Of a stretch of DNA of 64,000 nucleotides, positions 1 through 12,900 are shown in pieces. This DNA comes from Owenia fusiformis (taxonomy: Eukaryota; Annelida; Polychaeta; Sabellida; Oweniidae). The notes under the pieces were generated by a model. The model was not told the origin of the DNA and made no database searches. It saw only the letters and a program-made list of their open reading frames with translations. The stretch spans positions 17,591,513 through 17,655,512 of the forward strand of contig CAIIXF020000004.1 of the NCBI GenBank assembly GCA_903813345.2, read 5' to 3'. Numbering within the stretch: the stretch's first letter is position 1; each line of letters begins with the position of its first letter. The translations under genes and the position numbers were made by a program.

Positions 1-1058
1 TATGGAAAAACTATGACATCAACATGACCTGTGTCTGCACAAAATAATCCTATTATTTTGAGATAATGGATCCTAGGAAGTAAGTTGAAGAGATTTTTTA
101 TCAAAAGGAGTTATTTTTGTACTATCTTGGCTCAGAAATATCCTTCATAATCTGTGTTAATGACTTTCTTATTTTTGGTCAAATATTTTATGTTGGCTTC
201 AGCTGTGTACTGCTGAAATGGTAGAGAAGGGGGGGGGGTATTCATCTCTATCTCTATCAATTATGCTTACTTTGTAATGTGCATATTCCATCTTATATTT
301 CAAGTACATCTAGATAATACTCGGTGTAGAATTTTACATGTAGATATTATTATTTAGAATTTGTGGGCAACTACCTAATGCCACCTATTTTGCAGTTAAA
401 CCTTGCCTGTTCTCGAAAAGGCAATAAGCTGACATATATTACTTTTTACATTTAAATACAACTGACAAGATAATAAATGTTTTAATATAAAGTTGACGTA
501 GTTATAAATGTTTTTAAGCGTAGAATCAAAGCCAACAATATAATTAGAATAAAAAATTAGAAATATTCAAAAAACAAATGCCCGGCTGATCATCCGAGCA
601 ATAGAAGGACCAGTCATCATAATAACACCTTTATCATAAGTATTTTTGCACAGCATTTTCCCCATTTGTTTATTATTGTATATTCTCTCATTATAGCTCA
701 AAATATCACTCGGGACCCGGGAACAACCCAAGATTGCGTTTTTTTCGAAAAAGGCAGCTTTAAATGGTTTTAGTATGATGACAGATCTTAGCCAATTATA
801 TGTGTGCTTGTAATAACATGAGCCTCAAGGGCCCATTCAACATTTCCTCATGGAGAGATTTGAGAGAGTTTCGGGAGAACGGGGCCCTAATGCAACATAT
901 GATGCTTCATAACAATGTAACAATATTATTTGTGGAACTAATTCTGTTATGGTAAAAGGGAGGAGGGTTTGAATTCAGGTTTCATTTGAGAATTACATGT
1001 AACCTTAACCAATGTGTAGATGATAATGTATATTCGGTGTTTGATGAACTAATGACAG
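1..1058. other. AT-rich noncoding DNA
   Basis: No open frame resembling a protein and no RNA gene was seen. There is a G homopolymer near 228-238 and otherwise unremarkable AT-rich sequence. It may be intergenic or lie in a long first intron of the arrestin gene, whose first exon was not found. Confidence 0.5.
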
Positions 1059-1940
1059 AAGGAGATGAGTCTAAGGAGAGAGGGAGAAACTCAAAGATCA
1101 GAGGTAGATGGGTATAATGAAGAAGAGGGAGATTGGTCTAAGGAGAGAGGGAGATGGGTATAAGGAGAGAGGGAGAATTGTATAAGGAGTAGTGTTGTCG
1201 CGATGTGCCATGATCGTACATCGATGCATCAGCAATTTTCAGTAGTAAACATCGATGCACATCGCGATGTACATCGAGAAAAAGTCCGAGAAAAGTGCAC
1301 TGAAATACTAAACGCTAATGCACTAAATTACTGAACAGAACAAATTAATAATAGTACGCTGGCACATCCGGGAACTTCTACTAACGGTGAAATGAAAATA
1401 AAGTAATTTTTTAGATTAATGGTTCATTTCGACTAGCTAAAACAGTTTTAAAGCAAAAATATCAGAAAAATTGGAAAATGAAATAAGATATGAGAAAGGT
1501 AAGCGATTTGCGTCAAAATAAGATAAGAAAGGGGGATATATTTAGCATATTAAATTTTTTTTAAAACATCGATGTTTTTTTTCAGACATCGATGCATCGC
1601 CAGAATCAGCTTTGGCGATGTATATCGCGATGTATCGATTAATCGCAACAACACTAATAAGGAGAGAGTGAGAAATGTATAAGGAGAGAGGAAGATTGGT
1701 CTTAAAGGATAGAAGGAGATGGGTATAAGGAGAGAGGGAGAAATGTATAAGGAGAGAGGGAGGTTGGTCTAAGGAGAGAGGGTCTAAGGAGAGAGGGAGA
1801 TTGGTCTAAGGAGAGAGGGAGATGGGTATAAGGAGAGAGGGAGATTGGTCTAAGGAGAGAGGGAGATTGGTCTAAGGAGAGAGGGAGATGGGTATAAGGA
1901 GAGAGGGAGATTGGTCTAAGGAGAGAGGAAGATAAGGTTT
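1059..1940 (+). repeat. GA-rich minisatellite (about 20-22 bp units), split by a MITE
   Basis: Repeated purine-rich units of the form AAGGAGAGAGGGAGAT followed by TGGTCT or GGGTAT run from about 1059 to 1190 and resume from about 1657 to 1940. The interruption is a separate 467-bp transposon at 1190-1656. The strong purine/pyrimidine strand bias could allow triplex or other non-B DNA. Confidence 0.85.
1190..1656. mobile_element. hAT-type MITE with exact 8-bp target duplication
   Basis: The element begins TAGTGTTGTCGCGAT and ends ATCGCAACAACACTA, terminal inverted repeats with one mismatch in 15. It is flanked on both sides by the same 8 bp, ATAAGGAG (1182-1189 and 1657-1664). Subterminal regions are rich in ATCGATG words on both sides. 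An 8-bp duplication and a TAGNG-like TIR are typical of the hAT superfamily. There is no transposase frame, so it is non-autonomous. It landed inside the GA-rich minisatellite. Confidence 0.85.
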
Positions 1941-2202
1941 CTTTAAAAACATTGATATTTTACCCAGTCTGAAGAAGCTGACAACGAGAAAAAGTGTTCC
2001 ATTACTTCATACCTAAGAGGTTCAATTAATAAAGCCCAGTGTCACATTTGATTAACCAAAAAACTAATCTGCAGAAAATAATCAGTTGCCATGGTAACAT
2101 ACAGGTAATTCTGACTGATTGGACAAATGTCTTGAGATTGTATCATCTTCAGACAACATTAATATTTGGTACATGTTTTCACACTATGACCTGCAATAAG
2201 AA

Positions 2203-2388
2203 GGCAAGGTAAATATGAATAGGTGAGGCAAATATGAATATGTGAGACAAATTTGAATAGGTGAGGCAAATATGAATAGGTGAGGCAAATATGAATAGGT
2301 GAGTCAAATATGAATGGGTGAGGCAAATTTGAATAGGTGAGGCAAATATGAATAGGTGAATTTGAATAGGTGAGGCAAATATGGATTA
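2203..2388. repeat. 20-21 bp minisatellite
   Basis: About nine units of the type GGTGAGGCAAATATGAATA occur in tandem, with unit variants (ATTTGAAT, AGTCAAAT). A minus-strand open frame through the array is only a by-product of the repeat period. Confidence 0.85.
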
Positions 2389-3210
2389 AAAACAATATAA
2401 AATTATTATTTAGACTTGATTTTTAGAGTTTCAATTGTCTGGTAGTGCATTTATACTTTTCTTTCACACGTGGCTATTTTTTATTAATCATTTATATTAC
2501 AAGTTCATATATTATAACATTTAATATGCGTGGCTATTCAATGCCCAATGTAGTTCCAAGTTTTTTGCCCCCTCAGAAACACCATATTTAAGAATGGTAG
2601 CTGATTAAATAGACTTTAATTGGCAGTATTGCACATGTTTTTTAATAAATCTATGTAATATACCTAGGTGAGGTGACGATGAACTTATACTGGCTATTGG
2701 CATAGTAACTGATTTCTCAATTTAATTAAAACACAGCACATATCACACATAAACATAGGAGATAATTAAGGCCAATCAATGGTTGATTCATCGTTTACTG
2801 TCAAGCTAAAGCTAACAGTGAAAATACTTTTTTAATAAAAAAACACAGAAAACGTTGGCAACATTTTGTTACCTCTGCATTATATGCTTTAGGAAGGCAT
2901 GCATGTATTTTTGGTAGCTTATTGAAGAAGCAAAATGCCTTATATTATATATACGTAAATGGATGGTAAACATAAAGTGGTAGTTCATTGGTCTAATAAT
3001 CTCTAAAGTTCATTTACCCTACTGTCTTCATATATGATAATTAAGTCTTTCCCTGATAAGTTTCTCTTTTCTTTCTATAATTTAACCATCTCCAAGTGCT
3101 CAAGATCTAATTAAAACTTCTAACATCTTTGTAGAAAAAGTTAACAACCGTATTCTCTCTAATGAGATCACAGTTCCAGTGAGCACACATGTGACTTTTA
3201 TGTTAAGTTT
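2389..3210. other. AT-rich noncoding DNA
   Basis: No gene, RNA or repeat structure was recognised here beyond AT-rich sequence. Confidence 0.4.
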
Positions 3211-3220
3211 AATGCATTAC

Positions 3221-3596
3221 AACCCTGCGTGCAGAGTCTAGTTAAACTACACTCTGCCTAGTAGAGACCATATTACAGTTAGTAGCCCCGCCCCCACGAC
3301 GGGTACCGGTGACAGTTTGGGTAATAAATCACTTTTGACCTACGCACTGACCTTTCTTCCACCAATCAGCGAGCTTGAAGAAACATATGCCAAATGCGTT
3401 CTAATTAAATATGCGCATGTCATTGGTCAATTCCGGGCTCAACGATGACGTCAGAAGGAATAAGCATATATAGAACATCGGTCAAATTTGGGCGACGAAC
3501 ACTGATTGGCGCGGTGAGTTCATAGGTTTATTTTAGTTTGAAAGAGTGAAGACGAAGCTCTCTTTTAAGAAGTGAAGTCAAACGAATGCAAAGGGT
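3221..3596 (+). mobile_element. Promoter-like MITE, copy 1
   Basis: The ends are near-inverted (ACCCTGC at the left, GCAAAGGGT at the right) and are flanked by the same 10 bp, AATGCATTAC (3211-3220 and 3597-3606), fitting a DNA transposon with a 9-10 bp target duplication (Mutator-like, uncertain). Inside are two CCAAT-type boxes (near 3361 and 3421), a CRE TGACGTCA (3446-3453), a TATATA box near 3466, and a GGTGAGT donor-like word near 3511. A shorter copy lies at 11826-12016. This repeat identity is why it is not called the arrestin promoter, although it could act as one. Confidence 0.65.
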
Positions 3597-3898
3597 AATG
3601 CATTACTAGTTTTAGTAGTTTTGATTATTGATATAGCAAGATATCCATTGATGATCTATTAAATGCAGAGAAATAAATATAGGATCTGTAGAGTATTTAA
3701 CAACTAAAAAGATCATCAGTGATATTTATTTTTCTAATTTTTTTGGCTGTGCACTACTATATGGATGCAGTTAACTGATCTATAGCATTCTGACAGGGAT
3801 TCTAAGATCTATTCTTAAGGTAGATTGAAGGCCGGGGGTCCAATATTTCACTATGTTGCCCGCTGAAATGGAGGTTATTAGTATTATTGTTCAGTGTT

Positions 3899-5032
3899 GA
3901 TAGGTGTTTACTACATACAGAGAGTGTAATTCACACTGAACTCAATAGAGTATGTGCAGGGGAAGGGTGTTCACTAGAGACAGGTGTTTACTACATACAG
4001 AGAGGGTAATTCACACAGAACTCAATAGAGTATATGCAGGGGAAGGGTGTTCACTAGAGACAGGTGTTTACTACATACAGAGAGGGTAATTCACACAGAA
4101 CTCAATAGAGTATGTGCAGGGGAAGGGTGTTCACTAGAGACAGGTGTTTACTACATACAGAGAGGGTAATTCACACTGAACTGAATAGAGTATGTGCAGG
4201 GGAAGGGTGTTCACTAGAGACAGGTGTTTACTACATACAGAGAGGGTAATTCACACAGAACTCAATAGAGTATGTGCAGGGGAAGGGTGTTCACTAGAGA
4301 CAGGTGTTTACTACATACAGAGAGGGTAATTCACACTGAACTCAATAGAGTATGTGCAGGGGAAGGGTGTTCACTAGAGACAGGTGTTTACTACATACAG
4401 AGAGGGTTATTCACACAGAACTCAATAGAGTATGTGCAGGGGAAGGGTGTTCACTAGAGACAGGTGTTTACTACATACAGAGAGGGTAATTCACACTGAA
4501 CTCAATAGAGTATGTGCAGGGGAAGGGTGTTCACTAGAGACAGGTGTTTACTACATACAGAGAGGGTAATTCACACAGAACTCAATAGAGTATGTGCAGG
4601 GGAAGGGTGTTCACTAGAGACAGGTGTTTACTACATACAGAGAGGGTAATTCACACTGAACTCAATAGAGTATGTGCAGGGGAAGGGTGTTCACTAGAGA
4701 CAGGTGTTTACTACATACAGAGAGGGTAATTCACACAGAACTCAATAGAGTATGTGCAGGGGAAGGGTGTTCACTAGAGACAGGTGTTTACTACATACAG
4801 AGAGGGTAATTCACACTGAACTCAATAGAGTATGTGCAGGGGAAGGGTGTTCACTAGAGACAGGTGTTTACTACATACAGAGAGGGTAATTCACACAGAA
4901 CTCAATAGAGTATGTGCAGGGGAAGGGTGTTCACTAGAGACAGGTGTTTACTACATACAGAGAGGGTAGTTCACACTGAACTCAATAGAGTATGTGCAGG
5001 GGAAGGGTGTTCACTAGAGACAGGTGTTCACA
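3899..5032 (+). repeat. 80-bp satellite array with a 160-bp higher-order period
   Basis: About fourteen near-identical 80-bp units (landmark CAGGTGTTTACTACATACAG recurring every 80 bp from 3981). Units alternate between ACACTGAAC and ACACAGAAC from about 4171 to the end, so the array is built of 160-bp pairs. Open frames across it are periodic artefacts. Confidence 0.95.
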
Positions 5033-7610
5033 AGAGAGAGGTATTCAATAATACAAATTTTAGTTTCAGATTGGTTAGTTTGTGAATTTGTTTATCTTTA
5101 TGATGAAAATGAAATAATGTAACATTCAATGATAATGTATAATGTATTATCTTTCTTTCATGATAGATGGCATTGTAGTCATCACTATATATTATCATCT
5201 TCTCAATGTATGAAAATCCAAATTATTTCCATAATCCAAGTTATTTCCATTAAAATACAACAGTTATCCAACACATGCAATATCAGACTTTCTTTTTGAA
5301 ATTTGAAGATTAGAAGAGGTTTTCTTGAGCTTCTTTGAGATTATAAAACGTTAGGGCCTGTACTATTTTATGCCTCACTTATTCCACTTATTCTTGTAAT
5401 GATTTAAGAAAAGATGAGTCTAAGAATCAATTTATACACAATAGAAATAGCAGACATTAGGTTCAAGTGTATGTTCCTGTTATTACAGTTTGACGTCAGC
5501 GTGATCTTTTGTCTAGTCACAATCTGCAAGATTTTTTCTAAGGGAAAACTGGATATCATAGGATATAAGAGAAGGAGAATTAGCGATTGTTTTAATTAAA
5601 ACACAGTGGTATTGATAATCTATCCGGTGTAGTCTGTATGTACATACGCTTCTGTACTAATATAGATTAATGTTTGACACATTTCCTCTTGCTAAAAACA
5701 CTCTCGCAGTTGAACCATAACATCATTAGACATAAACTCACCATTTTTATCAGGTCCTTCCATGACCCCTACCCTACTATGAAAAACAGGTAATCCAAAT
5801 CTACAAGGAAAGGTCAGATAAAGGTGTTATTCTATGAAAATTTAGAGTAGGTGTCCATAAGTAAATCCGCATATGGCATTTCAAGAATAGGCCATTCTAT
5901 AAACTTACAGACATTTAGCTAATGAAGAATTCCAAACAACAGCAATAATTCAGACATGACAACGAATCAAGATCCAAATATATTTACACGGTAAGTGCAT
6001 GAGATTATTCATTTTCCTCATTTCCTGGAATAGAGGCTGATATTTGTTAATCAAGAGGGCTCAGTGAATAAAAATTTAGTTTGTGGAATAACATTTTTGA
6101 GAGTTACAAAAAATCTAAAATTATAGTATTTAGTCAAGAATAGCGACAAAAATAGGAGAAATATAAAAGAGTTAGGTCTAACTGTCTAATAGCGTGAGCT
6201 AGGGAGAAGGTCAAATGTGCAATTACTGTTTATAGATCTATCCATCATATAGATCATTAATATTATATCTTGACGATATAAGTCGAGACCACGTGCCGAG
6301 TTTTATAGTGGAATTAAATATAAGGTAATCTAGGTGAGTAGGAACCATGTGGAAATAAGGAAATAATATCCCAAGGGTTTGAAAATGAATTTATACCAAA
6401 TAAGAGATGAGGACCTTTTGACAGATGTGATGGGATATTCATTTTGTCCAAATTCACTGATGTTACTATCGAAATATTGTTTTAAACCAATCTTAACCTT
6501 ATAGTATAAAAGCTTTGAATACTTATATTTGAATATATATTCCATCTTGTCTACAATCTATCTGGCTTATTATTATGCTTATATCATATAATGTGTAAGT
6601 GGTTGCACCACTGTATGTTAATGTATTTTCATAAATGGCTGTTAGAAACTGGATAGAAACTGTATGCAATTTTTATATCAAAACCAGCAAATCAGGCTTG
6701 ATTATAATAAAGTAGTTTCCTTCTGTATTCAATTAATGTATACTGAATGATGAAATACTGTGTGACCTATATGAAACAATTGTAGGGCAGTAAATGAAAT
6801 GACTAATTAATTCATACTCGTATATGTTTTATGTCAGCTTTAAAGTTTTTATACTGGTATACTGTATAAATGGTAATTTTGCCTAATCATTTAATTTGCC
6901 AATTGCCTAACTTTTGCCAGGTTCAGAAAATTAAATGTCAGAAATGTTATAAATGTTATCGAATGGGTTGTTTCTTGTCATTAAGAAAATTAAAATAAGG
7001 AAAATGATCAAATTTGACCATTCGGCAAATTGACCACTCAGATTAGATATCACTTATACAGTAGTTTTATGTCAGGTATAAAGTTTTGCTGATGCTCAGT
7101 AGAATTATAGATAATATAAGGTTTAAATTATATGATATTGTAATTCTATCACTGTTAAATTATATATCTGCTTGAAATGGGATTATTAGCCTTTTGCAGA
7201 TTATTATTGATGATATAGACAATAAGAGAATCGATTATACAAGGATCTGTAATAGAAACAATTCTCAATCTCATACAGTTTTGTTCCTGATGTTTTGTCT
7301 CATGGTGTATTTATTGAAATAGGTTTTATTGCCACTAATTCAGATCTTAATTCATCCTACTGAAAATTCACTATTATGAATCAAAAGAGTGGTAATACTT
7401 CAATAAAATCTAAATGAATATCGAAGGCAGCCATTGCTCTTCACAGTGCGATTTTGTCACTTTCATGGCATTCTGATTTAGCAGAGCCCTCTTTATCTTA
7501 CTTGAGAGAGTATAAGGCAGTAGATCCATTAGAAAGCTTTCATTACCTTTTATAGCAGTTTGACTGTGAAATGTATGTTAACGTACTGACGAGGTAGAAA
7601 GTTTTCCAAT
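5033..7610. other. AT-rich noncoding DNA
   Basis: No recognisable gene. Short open frames near 5414-5599 and 6330-6545 show no family features. One consensus CRE (TGACGTCA) lies at 5491-5498. A short ATG followed by a good donor, ATGAAAAACAG/GTAATC at 5779-5791, is phase-compatible with arrestin exon 2, but such matches are expected by chance. Confidence 0.4.
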
Positions 7611-7808
7611 TACGGTGAAGCCTGTAAAATGGAACACCTCAAGAAGTGGAACACCTCAAAAAGTGGAACACCTCTGTTAGTTTAACACCATCAGTGTCCT
7701 AAGACCACCTGACTTAATGTGAAATGAACCTCTATAAGTAGCACCCCACCAAAGTAGAACACTTTTTAGAGATACCAAAGGTGTTTCACTGAGACAGGTT
7801 TAACTGTA
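7611..7808. mobile_element. MITE of the TACAGTAAAACCTGT family
   Basis: The ends are related inverted repeats (TACGGTGAAGCCTGT at the left; ACAGGTTTAACTGTA at the right). The interior has repeated AAGTGGAACACCTC words. Relatives with the same ends occur at 24862-25072 and 40479-40650. No coding capacity. Confidence 0.65.
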
Positions 7809-9934
7809 TGTGTTTTGAATATTGGTTAAATCAAAAAATTATTTTAAATGCAAAAAATAGATAAAGGTTGTCTCTTTCAAAAGGTAAACTAATTCATTAA
7901 TGCTATCTATATTCTATGTATTATTTAGAGGCAATAGAAAAACAGTTTCCAAGTACCAACAATAAGATGAATACAAAGTTTCTCATTATTCATCTCAATA
8001 CAATGCGTTATCAGCAATGGATATTCATTGAGATGAAAACATTATTTGTGTTCAGAAATTGTTATTAATTACTTGCTTTCTATCCGATGTATCTAGGCAG
8101 AGTCTGGGATGAATACCATGTAAAATAATTAATGTGTGTACAATATATAGAATTGGCTGGGTGGTCCTGTTGTCCCATTGTAAAAATGGATGATATAGTA
8201 TGGAACTGAGGTGTGTAGCAGGAGAGGGGGGGGGGGGTGCATAAGGACTTGAATCAACACTGGATGGTTAAGAGAATAGCATTGAAGTTGAGCAATGCAT
8301 GGGTTTGAAAGATTATATAAAAATGTAATTCTTTGGATTCATTATTTTTTATTCAAAGTGGGAGCCCCAGAGAATACAGAAAGGAAATAACTGTTAAATC
8401 CCAGGGCACATGGCTTTAGAAATATATAAAAGACAAAATGTTTGCCAATTACTCTTTTTAATTATTTTCTATTGCACAACAAGGGAAAATCCCTATCATC
8501 TACGTACATGATCGATATCGACTGTATAGCAGATTATGTATGACGTAAACAATGACATTTAAGTGACACATTTATATATCGTACAGTACATACATTAATA
8601 ACGCTACAGAGAGATGGATGGTGAAATTAACCCATTTGAGAAAGTTTCTGAATTACATCTATGACATCATTACATCGATGAATTTAACTTAAAATTTCCA
8701 CTCATGTTTTAAAAAATATAATTCATTATATTTCAGATATAAGCCCCTCCCCAAAAACTATATTGATTTTTCTCAAAAGTCTCTTTCTCTCAAGATTTAT
8801 TTATTTATACCAGCAAAAAATAATAGACTTTGTCCCCTCCTCCAAATGTAATAATTACATTTGTAATAATTACATTTGTGCCTGTATATTAGTGTATTCA
8901 CTTCGATAAACTTAAGTCTTAAAGACTCAAATTATTCCTTGTTTTTCTAGCTGGGTTTGATTGATGAAGATGGGCACCAGAAAGTGAAAGTTGGGTCCCT
9001 GAGAAAGATCTATCATCCTCTGCCTAAAACTCACTCTGTAAACTATTATTTCTTGTGATTTATCATGAAGAAGAACCTGAAGTCTTACATTTCTCTATAT
9101 CAATTTTAAAGCATTTAGATTTGTCCCAGATATGTATTATTCTCAGCTATTCCCCTCTCTTTCTCAATTATTTCTCCTCTATAGCATGAACTTCAAGATG
9201 ATACATTTTGTGTGGGTGTTTTTATGGGGGCAAAAGGCAAAAGAAAGTTCATTGACTTTAATGAAAAGTTCACACTTTATATGGTCCATTGGTTTTGAAT
9301 ATAACATGTAGTAAATGAGCCCTCGGGGATGGATTTCTACCATTCTGACCATGTTCAGAGATATTACAGAAAGATTTATTCATTTAAAAAGTGGTAGATA
9401 ATTCTATGATGTAACTGGTGGTATATGACGGAAAACAGGCTATATGTGACGGAAAAGAAAATAGTCTGATTGTTGACACTCTGGAATTCAGATGAAAAGA
9501 CAAAAATACAAGATTTAGATAAACAAATGATTGAATACCACCATGAAGTATAACTGGGTTAAGATGAAATTAAGGTAATGCAAAGTTTAAGATTAATGCA
9601 AGGTTAATATATTATTATGCAAGGTTTATCAGATAATGCAATGTTTTAGGTTAATGCAAGATTTATAAAAAAATGCAAGTGTTTATTTATAAAGCTGTTA
9701 TGTTAAGAATTGGATGGTTAATTCAACATAATGCATTGTATTTAAGTAATACATGGTTTGGTACATAACATAATACACATTGCACAGTATGAGTGATGTG
9801 ATGTAATATATATAATTAATTAAGTGCATTGTTTCTAATTAATGCATGGTCTGGTACATAATGCATGTAGCAATATAGGGTTCACAAAGTACTATAATTT
9901 AATGCTAATATCTTGTTTTTTCTGTGTATTTCAG
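7809..9934. other. AT-rich noncoding DNA upstream of arrestin exon 2
   Basis: No recognised gene or RNA. There is a G homopolymer at about 8226-8237. Very short ATG-plus-donor candidates for the missing arrestin exon 1 occur near 8200 and at 8970-8983, but none is distinctive. Confidence 0.35.
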
Positions 9935-12900
9935 AGTATTCAAGAAGAGCAGTCCAAATGGAAAGGTAAGCAAGAAAACATATATTAAGAAAACAATAGC
10001 ATTAATAAAACAACATTATGTTGATTGGATTTTAAAGTGTAGGCTACTCTACTCTAAAAACAGAAAGGCTTGTATTAAACTATGAATGTAAAAGTTCTCA
10101 ATTGTTTATACTGTAAAATGCATGATATTCACAAATGAGACTTTTTAAAAGGCTTGAAAAAGATGGATATAGGGAGTGTAATAAAAAGCATATGTATTTT
10201 GATAAAAAAGAAATGAAGATATTAAGCAAATAGAATGAATGCTACTCTTCTAAGATCACATATTACAAAAGGCAAACCTTCCATAAGAATGAGATTCTCT
10301 GTTTTATGTTATATTAATGGGTAAATTAGAAAAATAAACATCCAAATATCATGAATATGAAGTCAAATAAAAAATACATTATCCTTGTCAGTGCGAGTCG
10401 GCACATTATTTTAGTGTTCATATTTTGTCTCTATTATTTCCTGCTTTAAGAATGTCATGATAGCATTAAGTAATCTCAGATTAGAGGCAGAACTTGAAAA
10501 ATGACAAGAAATTTGAAATGTGGGGCAAGACTGATGTGATATTTGAGACATCAAGCATCGAATATAATTCTTATCTTTTGACTGAAAAATATCCTTGCCT
10601 ATATATTATTAGCTTTTTATACCAAACTTCTATTATTTATTTTTGCCATATCTTTTCTTATCTTACATATTGTATTAAGTTATTTAGTATCACTACCAGG
10701 TGACCGTGACATATTTATATCTTTTATATTTTTTATTCATATAAATGACATATCAGTCACTACAGTATACGAAAGCTCAACTATAACTACAAATCTACTT
10801 TACATCAGTTTCACAAGTTATTGTTAATTAATAGTGACTATTTTTGTATATGCATTCAGTGTTTGGTATTCACTGTTTAGTATTCTGTGTTTGGCATTCA
10901 GTGTTTGGTATTCAGTGTTTGGCATTCACTGTTTAGTATTGATGGTTGACATCTGTAACAGATTGTTACACGTTTGTAACCATTTTATCATTTTAATATC
11001 TGTGTATAGTAGTTGCTTTAAGAAATAACTAATATGATTTGGCATCGTGGTAAGCCACGCCCTCTCCATCTCTTCCTTCTGGTGATGCAACAGAGAGAGA
11101 TGCTATGAGTATCAGAATGATGATCACTGCAAACACTAGAATTGTTATATTCATGAACTCAGTCTGATTCTGAATTAAATCTTGCTGAGACAATAGGCAG
11201 TTTATATTATTGAAGTACATAGCTATGTCTATGAGTCTCCTTTATGGATTATATATAAAATGTATATCAGTCAATAACATCATTTCATGGTAGTCAAGTT
11301 TTAAACATGAAATACTCATTGAAAGAGAGGAATATATGAAGAAGAAAATAAACTGGTTCAGAGACTGTATTCTCCATGATATGGGAATCTCAGAAAGTTA
11401 GCAACTTTATTCAAATTTTGAAGAGAAATGTTTGAAATAAGTACAAGCAGGTGGCATTTTAAAGATGGGTTGAAATAGGAATACTGTAGGATGAAAACAC
11501 CTGTATGTAAGTTCATACATCACAGATATCACCGTGGCGATTACTCCCACTTGAAAACAAACAGGAAAATGAGAGATAACCAGAGAATGTAATAAAGTAT
11601 ACCAAACATGAATATTTCACTTTACATTCTTCAGAAATTAGATGAATTTTAGAATTTAATTCAGACCTTATGAGAGATTTTTGAACACTGTGAAATTAAT
11701 GAATTTTTTTATAAGGGGTAGTCTTGTCCCAGACAATGAAAGAAGATCAATTGAATGTCCTTCCCAGAAAACAAATAGTATTGTTGAATTTTATCAATTT
11801 GGTGTAAGTAATACTAAAGTAATATACCCTGCTCACAGACAGAGTCTACTTTGAAACTACCCTCTACCTAATGTAGATATATCCATATATAGAAAGCTGT
11901 CCATATTTCTATGACGATCTCTGATTGGCTCGGTGAGTTCAGAGATTTATTGAAAACTGAAAGGATGAAGACAAAGCTCATTTTTGAGAAGCGAAGTCGA
12001 AGCAAATGCAAAGGGTAAAAGAAATGTAATCATGTTGGATTTTTATTAAGCTTGTGTCAAGGTACCCTCTTATGGTAAAATATGTATCATTTTGAGAAGA
12101 TAAACAGAGAAATAGGTAGCTATGGTGATGCGATGAAAGATTGAGTGATTGATTGGTTATTTCAACAAACATTATCTGTACCTTACAAAATATCAAATAA
12201 CGACTTTTAGGATGAATTGAATTGGAATAGTAAGAAATAAGTTTAAGAACTCAGTTTAAGAGTATGGTGTCTCAGGGGTGCATTGTAATATTACAATGGT
12301 CTTGTTCTGAATTTCAGAATGTACTTGTTATGAAAAAGTAGTGAATCATGAAAGAATTAAGTAAATAGTCATGTCGGTGTCACTGCAATTATATCAGGGA
12401 ATATAAATAATTTATGTCTCTGATCATACACATGGGTAATAATAATAATAGAACACACTTACCAATCCCTTGTCTATATATTATACCATTCCATTACATA
12501 CTGTTTTTATGTCACCATCAACTAATACTCATTCAATTTTCATACCAATATTTACACTCAACTAGTTTTCATACCAACATACACACTCAACTTAAGTTTT
12601 CATTCCAATATTTTCACTCTACTAGTTTTCATACAAATATTTTCACTCTACTAGTTTTCATACACATATTTTCACTTGACTAGTTTTTGTACCAATATTT
12701 ACACTCAACTAGTTTTCACACTAATGTTTACACTCAACTAGTTTTCCTTCCAATATTTACACTCAACTAGTTGTCATACCAACATACATAGTCAACTATT
12801 ATTCATATCAATATTCGCATTTTCACAAAGATGCCATGACATTCTCTTATATTTTATTGGTCAATTACTGAGATGTCATTTATGTCATATAATCATCACT

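Noticed and set aside
3460-3530. Possible spliced-leader or snRNA-type gene (TATA, short exon, GGTGAGT donor, repeated at 11900)
   Set aside because: Both copies sit inside MITE-like repeats, copy 1 with an exact target duplication, and no Sm site or conserved RNA fold was recognised.
4272-4457. 61-codon frame in the 80-bp satellite
   Set aside because: Open only because the repeat unit lacks stops in that frame; the same peptide recurs with the period and has no family features.
5779-8983. Arrestin first-exon candidates: ATGAAAAACAG/GT at 5779, ATGGAACTGAG/GT near 8200, ATGGGCACCAGAAA/GT at 8970
   Set aside because: All are phase-compatible with exon 2, but an 11-14 bp ATG-plus-donor match occurs often by chance and none encodes a clear MGxKGTR-type start. 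The true exon may lie outside the window.
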